A stretch of DNA of 10,000 nucleotides from Chrysomallon squamiferum (taxonomy: Eukaryota > Mollusca > Gastropoda > Neomphalida > Peltospiridae), in assembly GCA_012295275.1 (NCBI GenBank), contig CM022675.1, forward strand, positions 3,914,142 through 3,924,141, given 5' to 3'. Positions within the stretch are counted from its first letter, which is position 1. Each line of letters starts with the position of its first letter. The position numbers were made by a program, and so were the translations under genes. Of the stretch, positions 1 through 6,660 are shown piece by piece. The notes below the pieces were generated by a model, which was given only the letters and a program-made list of their open reading frames with translations, did no database searches and was not told the origin of the DNA.

Positions 1-71
1 TCCCACGCCTCTGTAACATAATTAATGTTCTGTTTCTATTCTCACTTATTTCCACCTGCGTTGTTTTGTGG

Positions 72-210
72 TTATTTAATCACAAGTGTCAAACGAGCAA
101 ACAAATCAGTTTCGTTGTTGACTGTCAAACAAAACATGTTTTCATTGGACGTAAAATGATGGGCGGAGCTTCGACGTAACTGACTCCTGAAATAAACGTA
201 TTTTCATTGG
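72..210 (-). promoter_or_regulatory. CCAAT/GC-box cluster, possible minus-strand promoter
   Basis: The 10-mer TTTTCATTGG occurs at 139-148 and again at 201-210. Read on the minus strand each is a CCAAT box (CCAATGAAAA). Between them lies GGGCGGAGC (161-169), an Sp1/KLF-type GC box. About 65 bases further along the minus strand, at 72-80, is ATTAAATAA, which could act as a weak TATA element. Two CCAAT boxes around a GC box are typical of NF-Y/Sp1 promoters, and here they would fire leftwards out of the window. No transcript or coding exon is visible to support this. CCAAT and TATA-like strings arise often by chance in AT-rich DNA; the GC box in such surroundings is the least expected part. Confidence 0.2.
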
Positions 211-241
211 AGATTTTGTTTGATTCCAGTTTTAAATCAAT

Positions 242-398
242 ACATGTTTGAATTAAATCGTGTTAAAACCATCATTTGTTTTTGAGCTGGACTTTTTCTG
301 TATTAAAACGTGTTTTAGTTTAACTGTTTTATATCAATATGTATTTGAGTTAAGTTCGTGCTATGTAAACACGTATTTAAATTAAACTGATTTAAATG
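242..398. repeat. Decayed ~27-bp tandem repeat
   Basis: Four diverged copies of a unit resembling ACATGTTTGAATTAAATCG followed by TGTTAAA can be aligned by eye, beginning near 242, 308, 337 and 369. The best pair, 229-265 against 326-363, agrees at roughly four of five positions. The spacing is irregular (about 66, 30 and 31 bases), so this is an old minisatellite or repeated short insertion rather than a clean array. AT-rich composition inflates such matches. Nothing coding is seen in 1-460. Confidence 0.3.
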
Positions 399-462
399 AA
401 AAGTTAAGATTTAAACGTAAAAACAAGAAAAGTGAACTCTCTGACACCGATTGTCCTCAGGT

Positions 463-541
463 TTTTCTTTATCTTTTCTTTTTCTTTCTTTCTTTCCTTC
501 CCTTTCTTTCTTTCTCTTTCTTTCTTTCTTTCTTTCTTTCT
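463..541. repeat. (TTTC)n microsatellite
   Basis: An almost pure pyrimidine tract built from TTTC units with a few CTTCC interruptions. A long homopurine/homopyrimidine mirror repeat of this kind can form triplex (H-DNA). It is the plus-strand counterpart of the GAAA-rich tract at 5161-5302. Confidence 0.95.
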
Positions 542-664
542 AATACTTCAATGATGAAAAATAAAAATAGCTTCTGTGTAATAGTTTTATCAAGACTGTT
601 TAGCTTTTTAAAATTAACAACAAATATTTCTTAAATAATTTAAAATCTAACAACAGTGTTAATA

Positions 665-925
665 ATCTATCTGCCTACCTATATATCCATCCATCCATCT
701 ATCCGTCTGTCTGTCTACCTTATCTATCTATCTATCTGTTTGTCATATTTTCTGTTTGTCTGTCTCTCTGTCTATCTGTAAGTATGTCTGTTTGTCTCTT
801 TGTCTATCTCTCTATTAATCTCTCTATCTATATATCTACTAGTATCTATCAGTCTGTTTATATATTTTTTTATCTATCTGTCTATTCATCTATGTATTTA
901 TCTGTCTACCTATTTTTCTATATAT
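665..925. repeat. Degenerate (TCTA/TCTG)n, GATA-family satellite
   Basis: About 260 bases of interleaved CTAT, CTGT and CCAT units, with the purest run at 721-737. It is a GATA/GACA-type tetranucleotide array read on the pyrimidine strand. Several unit types are mixed and point mutations are common, so the array is old. 542-664 between this and the TTTC tract is AT-rich unique sequence with no visible gene. Confidence 0.9.
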
Positions 926-939
926 CTATAATGTAATAA

Positions 940-1140
940 TACACACACACCTACATGTAAGCAATCATTTCACAAAGCATTAACTGACGGACATACACAC
1001 AGACACATACATATAAATATATGAAGGTTTAATGCAAAATAACAGAGACAAACACAAAGTGTTTAAACAGATGGAAAAAAACAAAAAACATTATAAAGAC
1101 ATACACACACATATACATACATACATACATATATACAAAG
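940..1140. repeat. CA / CATA-rich simple repeat
   Basis: Short (CA)n at 940-950, scattered ACACA/ACATA at 990-1020, and a clearer (ACAT)n with (CA)n at 1099-1137. A 60-codon open frame crossing this segment (1032-1214) is translated repeat with a non-ATG start and is not annotated as a gene. Confidence 0.85.
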
Positions 1141-1544
1141 TAATAACTATCACCCATCAACCCCCACCAAAAAAAAAGACACACAGAAATACAGACATAA
1201 ACGAAGGAAAATGAATGCGTAAATAAGTTCTACCCAAATCAAAATTTTTTTTCATTGCTGAAGTGTCTTTATTACACTAACAAATACGTTTCCTAAATAA
1301 ATATTATAATTATAATCTGAGAGCTTTAGAAAATGATTTTGTTTTATTGCTGTAATAAATAACGGAATCAGTTTTCAAGTATTTAATATTAAGAACACGT
1401 TTAGAACAACGCATTAGAAATTCATCGAACGTCAATTTCAAAGGAATCCAATAAAAGAGAAATTCATTGCACTTTGAAAAGCTTTATACGTTTTGAATGA
1501 ACTAATATTGTCAGTATAAAGATTTTAAAGTATTTAATTCGCTG
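1141..1544. other. AT-rich unique DNA, nothing identified
   Basis: Non-repetitive AT-rich sequence with a short A-run near 1169. No open frame with coding character, splice-site pair, RNA gene or transposon signature was seen on either strand. Confidence 0.6.
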
Positions 1545-1885
1545 AAATGAAATGCCGGCGAGCAGTAAAACAAATTACTTATGTTTTTGAACTCTTAACG
1601 CCCGCGCGCACTGAAATCTACACGAAAAGGAGGACGTTCCTCGAGTTATTAATGCTACTCCCGAAAAGACATAAATACTGGCGGCTCCTTTGATCCCACA
1701 AATAGATATAAATATCTTTTATTCACCCCGTATACGACCGCTAACTGGGTGGGATAAACGTAGCTGTTGTGTTTTCGTTCTCATCCTCTCCGTCTCTTTG
1801 AAGTGGGGCAATTAAAAAACGTTACCACCCGTGAAGGTTTACTTTAAAAAAACAACTACACGCTTTTAATTGTGGGGTGCAGAAT

Positions 1886-1923
1886 GAGAGAGAAAGAGAG
1901 AGGGAGAGGGAGAGGGAGAGAGG
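1886..1923. repeat. (GA)n / GGGAGA purine tract
   Basis: A 38-base pure purine stretch, first GAGAGAAAGAGAGA and then three AGGGAG-type units. GA-rich tracts inside promoters can act as GAGA-type elements that open chromatin; the location inside the CpG-rich block makes that plausible but unproven. Confidence 0.9.
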
Positions 1924-2009
1924 ATCCGCGACTTAAATCTTAGAAAAACGCGCCGAAAGGAACACGGTTTTTAAAACGCAACACCGTTAGAAGTTTCCAG
2001 AACTAGACA

Positions 2010-2168
2010 ATGGAGTCGCTCGTAAACTCACTCTGCGCTTTAAAGAGATTGGTCGTTAAGAAAACATTGTCGCGTTCCCAGACGGAAGTGCATCATGACA
2101 ATGGCGGCTCGTACCGACTAGAAAGGAAAGCGCTTGATCTTTCCGATAATCGTGTTTACTTATTTTAA
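2010..2168 (+). CDS. Putative 52-codon small ORF in CpG-rich block
   Basis: An ATG in strong context (ACA before it, G after it) opens a 52-codon frame ending at TAA (2166-2168). An in-frame TAG at 2004-2006 lies just upstream, so this ATG is the first possible start. The predicted peptide begins MESLVNSLCALKRL; it is basic in its first half, has no signal peptide or membrane segment, and resembles no family I recognise. The sequence is non-repetitive and richer in GC than its surroundings. It could be a small protein, an upstream ORF in a leader exon, or the start of a coding exon cut by a splice donor inside it; the candidates GTAAAC near 2021 and GTACCG near 2111 are weak. A 52-codon frame is also well within chance, particularly where CpG-rich DNA has fewer stops. 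Confidence 0.22.
   Translation: MESLVNSLCALKRLVVKKTLSRSQTEVHHDNGGSYRLERKALDLSDNRVYLF
2082..2108 (+). promoter_or_regulatory. Adjacent ETS-like and YY1-like sites
   Basis: ACGGAAGTG (2082-2090) matches the ETS/GABP core GGAAGTG. ACAATGGCGGC (2098-2108) contains the YY1 core ATGGCGGC. The two lie eight bases apart. In animals, ETS followed by YY1 close to the transcription start is a common arrangement in constitutive, often bidirectional promoters. ACAATGG is also a SOX-type site, so the second motif is ambiguous. Confidence 0.35.
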
Positions 2169-2231
2169 TTACCAGATTGGTTCTGTGGCTGTTTGTTTAG
2201 ATTGTCACTGATTGTTTTAAAGATGCATTGT

Positions 2232-2241
2232 CCGCCATGTT
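2232..2241 (-). promoter_or_regulatory. YY1-like site, minus orientation
   Basis: The minus strand reads AACATGGCGG, which fits the YY1 consensus (AANATGGCGG) at every fixed position. It lies about 130 bases from the plus-orientation site at 2098-2108, giving two opposed sites at the edge of the CpG-rich block. Confidence 0.3.
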
Positions 2242-2330
2242 TTGTGCTTTTAACTGATTTCTGTTTCTGATAATCAAACAGAACGTTTTTAATTGCCATT
2301 ACAGTGTTTATATCTAATGCCTTTGTTTAT

Positions 2331-2501
2331 GTATTTATTTATTTATTTAATTTATTTATTTATTTGTTTGATTGTTTACTTATTTATTCGTTCATTTATT
2401 TATTTATTTATTTAATTTTATTTTATTTAATTTAATTCTTCTTTATTTTATTTTGATGCTTGCTTCCTACTTTCTTTTTTTTTCCTTTTTTTTTTTTTTT
2501 T
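2331..2501. repeat. (TTTA)n array followed by T-rich run
   Basis: TTTA/TTTAA/TTTTA units run from 2331 to about 2455, with GTTT and CATT interruptions. A T-rich stretch follows, ending in a run of 16 T (2486-2501). The 61-codon frame across it encodes only Phe/Leu/Ile/Tyr from the repeat and is not a gene. 2502-2704 beyond it is AT-rich with no visible feature. Confidence 0.9.
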
Positions 2502-2704
2502 GTTTCTCTTCATTTAATTTAATTTTATTTCAGTATAATTCAATTTGCAATATCTAAGACACAGATGACATCAGTTAAATTCGACAATGAATAAACACAT
2601 AAACACACAAACTTCCATTAGTTCTAGTTATTGTCATATAAAAAAGTCCAAACCAAATAATGTCCGAATGAAAAAGTTTATTTAACGAACATAAAAAACC
2701 ACAA

Positions 2705-2768
2705 TTTGTTTGTTTGGTTGTTTGTTGTTTGTTTGTTTGTTTGTTTGTTTGTTCGTTCGTTTGTTTGT
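2705..2768. repeat. (GTTT)n microsatellite
   Basis: About fifteen GTTT units with single variants (GGTT, a GTT deletion, and two GTTC). The clean phase over most of its length indicates a fairly young array. Confidence 0.95.
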
Positions 2769-2848
2769 CAAAACTATAATGGAATTATTACTATTATAAA
2801 TGGATTATAATTACAACGACTGCCACTATTACTTCCATTCATTGTTTT

Positions 2849-2863
2849 GCTGCTACTACTACA

Positions 2864-2894
<31 letters not shown>

Positions 2895-3118
2895 ATACTG
2901 CTGCTGCTGCTGCTACTAAAACTACTATTACTAGTACTACAGCTACTGCTACTATTACTGTATTTGTACTACTGCAGTTATTATTACAATTGTAAATACT
3001 ACTACGATTACTACAACCAATATTACTGCTACCACTACCACTACTGCACCAATTACGACTACTGTTGCTTCAACTACTACTACTACTACTGCCACTGTTG
3101 CTGCTTCTACTAATAATA
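2849..3118. repeat. (CTA/CTG)n trinucleotide array
   Basis: About 270 bases of triplet repeat on the plus strand: CTA units purest at 2868-2892, five CTG units near 2899-2913, then degenerate ACT/ACC/ATT units to about 3118, with GATGATGATGATAA just after. Both strands stay open across it (88 codons plus, 100 codons minus) because the unit lacks stops in those frames. The products are Leu/Tyr or Val/Ile runs, so no gene is called. CTG/CAG runs are expandable in other animals, but this one is short and interrupted. Confidence 0.9.
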
Positions 3119-4045
3119 TGCTGGTGATGATGATAATAACAATACTGATGATGTCAACTACACAAAGAAATAAATAAATAAAAAAGAATTTGAAATATTT
3201 GTATAGAAGAAAATAGTAACAATTTAAAAAAGAAAACGAAGAAAAAAAAAATAACAAGTAATTTAAAAAGATACATAAAAAATGAGATATAAATCAATTT
3301 TTATAAAAGTTATTTTAAACGGACCTAACTAAGCGAAGGTTTTAAAGAATATGACGGGTAAGTATCAAACCGTTCCATTGAAACGTGAGTTGTAAAACTT
3401 CTAAGTTCTATTATTACCTATAAACGTATGTTAGTCTTTTCTTTTGTAGTGTGGGGGGTTTGTTTACCGTAAAATTTTACCTCCCCTGAAAAAAGTCAGA
3501 TCAAAGGAGAGTGCTGATTGAAATCACCGATAGACTCGCCTTTTATTGCTTTTAGCCAGGCACTATCATAGCTTTGGCTAAATCTCTAGTATGTTTCGCC
3601 TCTTAAACACACAAGAAACCATCAATAAAAATAATTTCTACCCGAGTTTTTATCAGCTGTAAACATTTTGTGGCTTTCGAAATTTCGAGGTGGAAAAACC
3701 GACACCCGAATAGTTCGAGAGTGGTTCAGCAGGTGCAGTGTAACGCGGTAGTGGTTTTACCGGTGTAGGGGAGGTAACTCTGATTGTGCGGTTAGTTTAA
3801 ATTAGCGAACTTGTTGGGAGTGGATGAACGCTGTTTCGGACTGAAAATCCAAATTAAAATCTTCGTTTGTCATTCAGTAATTAAACTGTGTATTCACAGT
3901 CTGCGCTGCTCACATCAAGTGCTGTAATATATTTTCTAATTACGCTTTATTAGTATCCATTAATTTCCTCCATCCGCTGTGGAGGCATCGCTATTTAGCG
4001 AACAAAACACAGTCGCCAGACCAGCCGGTTTAAGGACCTCCCACA

Positions 4046-4081
4046 ATGGGAAATACCGATGAGGCGTGGCTAACTTGTTAG
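4046..4081 (+). other. Possible 11-codon upstream ORF
   Basis: ATG in strong context (ACA before, G after) with the short frame MGNTDEAWLTC and TAG at 4079-4081. If the leader of the downstream exon is transcribed from here, this would be an upstream ORF able to lower translation of the main frame. There is no evidence that the segment is transcribed. Confidence 0.12.
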
Positions 4082-4216
4082 CTCCGCCCACTCATTCAAA
4101 AACTTTCTTACCTTGTCTGTCTGCTACGTAATAAGTGACGAGTTTATTTTTCTGCGTGGTGCTGCCGTGATAAGGCCACACTGACACGACTCGATTCACG
4201 ACGTGAAATATTTCAG

Positions 4217-4258
4217 CTGAAACTAGATACTGCATTTTCATTCTGAAACTAGATACTG
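4217..4258. repeat. 16-bp direct repeat, 26-bp period
   Basis: CTGAAACTAGATACTG occurs identically at 4217-4232 and 4243-4258, separated by 10 unrelated bases. It is outside the simple-repeat tracts and of mixed composition, so an exact 16-base match is unlikely to be chance. A short tandem duplication or a doubled regulatory site would explain it. Confidence 0.8.
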
Positions 4259-4355
4259 TTCTCCTGTCTGAAATTGAATTTCGCACTTGAGTGTGATTTT
4301 TGAAATCAGAATGTTGTACGTTTGATTTAAAACTGAACAAGCGATCGATGGAAAG

Positions 4356-4357
<2 letters not shown>

Positions 4358-4403
<46 letters not shown>

Positions 4404-4503
4404 TATCTTGGTTTTTCTGAAGACGTCAGAGAAAAGTGAAATATTATTTATTAATTAATTAAAAAAATAATAATAATAAAATTTAAAAAAAAAAAAAAAA
4501 AAA
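4358..4503. repeat. Poly-A-rich block (A42 ... TAA ... A19)
   Basis: An uninterrupted run of 42 A (4358-4399) passes directly into TATATATAT, then AT-rich unique sequence, a short (TAA)n at 4467-4480, and a run of 19 A (4485-4503). The block ends 57 bases before the ATG at 4561. It could be a retrotransposition tail, but no target-site duplication or element body was recognised upstream. Poly(dA:dT) of this length also excludes nucleosomes, which is common upstream of transcription starts. Exact run lengths in an assembly may be unreliable. Confidence 0.9.
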
Positions 4504-4560
4504 GAAGTTTATATATAGTACGAAAACTTTCAGAAAATTTCGGTGTAAGATTCGGTGCAC

Positions 4561-4792
4561 ATGACGCAGAACTCGATGTTGAAAACGGAAGAGTTGATCA
4601 ACGTGGACGACGTCGCCGGTGACGATGAGTCCAGCAACGTTGACGTCGATGACAGCGGCTCCGACAACAGCATCCCCAGCCCCGGGTTGCAGGATTTTGA
4701 CCGGGCGATGACGGGAAAACACGAAGACCTGAGAGAGGCCGCCACCCCGGAAGGAAGTTTGAGTCCAAACAGCACGCTGGAGTTTGATAAAG
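4561..4792 (+). CDS. First coding exon, acidic Ser-rich N-terminus (unidentified protein)
   Basis: This is the only convincing coding sequence in the window. The ATG at 4561 follows an in-frame TAA (4546-4548), and the frame stays open for 77 codons plus one base to a consensus donor (AAG|GTAGGT). It is about 56% GC in AT-rich surroundings. The peptide has 19 Asp/Glu against 5 Lys/Arg, ten Ser, and an acidic cluster at residues 16-35. It has a SUMO-consensus LKTE at 7-10 and proline-directed sites S40-P, T62-P and S68-P. No folded domain, signal peptide or membrane segment is present. Such features are common at disordered N-termini of transcription and chromatin regulators, so a nuclear role is inferred, not shown. 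I do not recognise the family. A second Met at residue 6 is an alternative start. An AG at 4532-4533 (CTTTCAG) could be an acceptor, giving a noncoding stretch before the ATG, but it lacks a good pyrimidine tract. The remaining gene must lie downstream. Confidence 0.62.
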
Positions 4793-4798
4793 GTAGGT
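4793..4798 (+). other. Splice donor, phase 1
   Basis: AAG|GTAGGT agrees closely with the metazoan donor consensus. Coding GC content drops at once to TG-rich, low-complexity sequence after it. The last complete codon is AAA (Lys77) and one G is carried over, so the next exon must supply two bases before its first codon. Reading through gives only GRFR and a stop. Confidence 0.62.
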
Positions 4799-4831
4799 TT
4801 CGTTGAAAGTTTCACGTGTCTTCTGTCTTTC

Positions 4832-5052
4832 TGTGAGTGTGCGTGTGCGTATTTGCACGTTGTGTGTGTGTATGTTTGTTTGTTTCGGTAATTTTCATCA
4901 TCAAAATATGATAATAATGTCCATGTATGTATGTATGTGTATGTATATATATATATATATGTATGGTATGTATGTATGTGTGTATATGTGTGTATCTGTT
5001 CTATATAGATAGATAGATAAATATGTAATTATAGATATAGATATAGATATGT
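4832..5052. repeat. TG / TATG / (TA)n / (GATA)n compound microsatellite
   Basis: It starts almost at the splice donor: TG/CG-rich 4832-4872, (TATG)n and (TA)n at 4923-4990, then GATA units at 5007-5019 and (GATATA)n at 5033-5050. Read as a whole it is the reverse-complement arrangement of the TCTA plus CA/CATA repeats at 665-1140. Confidence 0.9.
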
Positions 5053-5160
5053 AATTATGTTAGAGTGAATATGACAAAGAATAGGTATTTTTGAGAAATT
5101 CAATAAACGTGGTTAGAGAGATACGGCAGCTGTTGTGAATATTGTGTATAATTCGTGTCT

Positions 5161-5302
5161 GAGGTTGAGAAAGAAAAGAGAAAGAAACGAACAAAGGAAA
5201 TTTAGAAAAAGAACAGTCAAATAATGTATATTAATGAAAAGAAAAGAGAAAAGGACTAAATAAAGAAAAAAAAACTAGAAAATAAAGAAGAATGAAAGAA
5301 AG
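5161..5302. repeat. GAAA-rich purine tract
   Basis: Degenerate GAAA/AGAAA/AAAG units on the plus strand with occasional T or C interruptions. It is older and less regular than the TTTC tracts at 463-541 and 8128-8345, of which it is the opposite-strand equivalent. If transcribed as intron, the RNA would be purine-rich. Confidence 0.8.
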
Positions 5303-5343
5303 TAAACTGTATAAAGATTATTTAAGATGATATTGTCTATGCA

Positions 5344-5344
<1 letters not shown>

Positions 5345-5396
<52 letters not shown>

Positions 5397-5437
5397 CATA
5401 GTAATAATAGTAATCATCATCATCATTATCATTATAA
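5345..5437. repeat. (TAA)17 array with TAG/CAT tail
   Basis: Seventeen uninterrupted TAA units (5345-5396), then TAG, CAT and TTA triplets to about 5437. The pure part is long enough to be highly polymorphic. It is complementary to the TTA arrays at 5592-5690 and 5772-5820. Confidence 0.95.
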
Positions 5438-5591
5438 TTATATGTTTATTAATAGTATATCTTTTGTCATTGTTTGAGTTTTTAAAAACCTTTTATCTAA
5501 ATATCAATACTTATTTTAGTTTCTCTGTTTTTTCTTTATTTTTCTTCATTAATTTAATATATGTAAATAACATATTTATTTATTTTTTTTT

Positions 5592-5619
5592 TATTATTAT
5601 TATTATTATTGCTGTGATT

Positions 5620-5650
<31 letters not shown>

Positions 5651-5771
5651 TTATTATCATTATTATTATTATTTTGTTATTTTATTATTTTTCTTTCTTT
5701 AGATTCATTAACTATTTTTAAATACAGATTTATTATATATTTTCTTCCCTTCTTATTAGCTTGGGTATTTA

Positions 5772-5820
<49 letters not shown>
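5592..5820. repeat. Two (TTA)n arrays
   Basis: The first array, 5592-5690, is interrupted by TGCTGTG, TTTTT and CAT. The second, 5772-5820, has about sixteen uninterrupted units. Unique AT-rich sequence of about 80 bases separates them, including a pyrimidine tract ending in TTTAG near 5701 that resembles a splice acceptor but opens only onto poly-Leu/Ile-coding repeat. 5821-6062 is AT-rich and shows nothing. Confidence 0.95.
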
Positions 5821-6062
5821 TAAATTGAAGTAGTATATTCTACTTATTGCTTCTTTGTTCCTTTAATTTCTAGATATCTGAGCACATTTTAAATGTTTCA
5901 TTCTTTCTAACTAATAAATAGGAATTAAATTACTGCTGACGTAATCGCAAATTTTATATATTTTTGTTTACTAGAGAAACCTTTGTTAGTTTCCGAAAAA
6001 TGTATTTAAATTAACATTTGATATAAATTACTGATTAAATTGTACATAAAAATGTAACTCCT

Positions 6063-6260
6063 TAGTAGTAGTAGTAGTAGTAGCTGTAGTAATAATAATA
6101 ATAATAATCATGATGATGATGATAATGATAATGATAATGACAATAATAAGCATCATTATCATCATCTTAATAATAATCATAATGATGATGTTGATGGTGA
6201 TGATGATGATGATGATGATAATCATAATAAAAAAAACACCACTACTGCTATTACTATTAA
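6063..6260. repeat. TAG/TAA/GATGAT triplet array with self-complementary ends
   Basis: TAG units (6063-6090), TAA (6091-6108), GAT/GATAAT (6112-6140), a mixed middle with CAT runs, GAT again (6182-6217), and finally ACTACTGCTATTACTATTAA (6240-6259). That last part is roughly the reverse complement of the opening TAG run. The frames of 80-81 codons here are Ile/Met runs and not genes. Confidence 0.9.
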
Positions 6261-6406
6261 GTAGCTTCATAAAGATAATTTTTAAAATAATAATTAATCA
6301 AATAATAAAAATTCTGTTTTTTAAAACCCATTTTTTAAAGTTATTTAGTAAATAAATAATTAAGTAAATGAATTTATATTCTATTTAATTGTTTGGTCTT
6401 CTACAG

Positions 6407-6591
6407 AAACTAATAATAATAATAACAACAACAACAACAACAACAACAACTCAACTACAACAACAACAATAATAATAATGATGATAATGATAATAATAAT
6501 AATAATAATTATTATTAATATTATTATTATTATTATTATAATACTGATAATAATAATCATACGGATAATAATAATAATGATAATATGGTGA
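6407..6591 (+). other. Possible acceptor followed by poly-Asn-coding tract (unlikely exon)
   Basis: A good acceptor, TTTGGTCTTCTACAG, ends at 6406. If joined in phase to the donor at 4792/4793, it would read Glu-Thr, thirteen Asn (6412-6450), Ser, five Thr, then about 45 codons mostly Ile/Met with an end at TGA (6589-6591). Poly-Asn and poly-Thr are common in disordered regions of regulators, but the Ile/Met tail is simply translated TAA/GAT repeat and there is no good donor before it. Acceptor-like strings are frequent in T-rich introns, so this is kept only as a low-probability alternative exon. Confidence 0.1.
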
Positions 6592-6620
6592 TTATGATAA
6601 TAAAAATAATAACGACAATC
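6411..6620. repeat. TAA / CAA / TTA triplet array with inverted centre
   Basis: TAA units (6411-6423), (CAA)n at 6424-6470, TAA/GATAAT (6470-6509), then an abrupt switch to ATT units (6508-6539) and back to TAA/GAT (6545-6604). The TAA-to-ATT switch makes a self-complementary segment of about 50 bases centred near 6512, capable of forming a hairpin. The 108-codon minus-strand frame over it is repeat translation. Confidence 0.9.
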
Positions 6621-6660
6621 AAAATACAAAATATATAGATCATTTTTAAATAATTTAATT

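Larger units (their letters stand above)
1545..2170. promoter_or_regulatory. CpG-rich candidate promoter/enhancer region
   Basis: CpG dinucleotides are concentrated here against a background that has few: GCCGGCG near 1554, CCCGCGCGC near 1601, GGCGGCTCC at 1680-1688, and a dense group from 1926 to 2110. The motif CCTTTGATC at 1687-1695 matches the TCF/LEF consensus. A purine tract sits at 1886-1923, and ETS- and YY1-like sites at 2082-2108. An inverted CCAAT (ATTGG) is at 2048-2052. This combination is typical of broad, TATA-less metazoan promoters. Which strand it serves is not clear, and no downstream gene with good splice sites could be attached to it. Confidence 0.4.
3119..4357. other. 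Unique DNA upstream of the coding exon, possible promoter/leader
   Basis: After an A-rich stretch (3160-3300) the sequence becomes non-repetitive and, from about 3480, moderately CpG-bearing. Visible short motifs include E-boxes CAGCTG (3654-3659, 4214-4219) and CAGGTG (3730-3735), a GC-box-like GCTCCGCCC (4081-4089), and a GATA-type TGATAAGG (4168-4175). It ends less than 210 bases before the ATG exon at 4561, so it is the natural place for that gene's promoter or 5' leader. No clear TATA box, noncoding exon boundary or tRNA-like A/B boxes could be made out. An 82-codon minus-strand frame (4092-4340) lacks an ATG at its start and is not called. Confidence 0.4.

Noticed and set aside
2847-3257. 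Open frames of 88 and 100 codons on opposite strands over the CTA/CTG array
   Set aside because: The products are runs of Leu/Tyr or Val/Ile dictated by the triplet unit, and both strands stay open simply because the unit contains no stop in those frames.
3700-3790. TAGTTCGAGAG (3711-3721) considered as a tRNA or tRNA-derived SINE B-box
   Set aside because: It lacks the GGTTCGANNCC ends and no matching A-box or cloverleaf arms could be laid out.
4092-4340. 82-codon minus-strand frame in unique DNA
   Set aside because: Its first codon is TTG, not ATG, the internal Met codons leave a shorter frame, and no domain or splice site supports it.
4483-4858. Three minus-strand frames antisense to the coding exon
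   Set aside because: They are shadows of the GC-rich exon; the longest ends in poly-Phe from the A19 run, and none has plausible splice signals.
5683-5704. Pyrimidine tract ending TTTAG as a splice acceptor
   Set aside because: What follows encodes Leu/Ile/Tyr repeat in the required phase. Such strings are expected in T-rich introns; the similar ones near 5873 and 8270 were rejected for the same reason or for an immediate stop.
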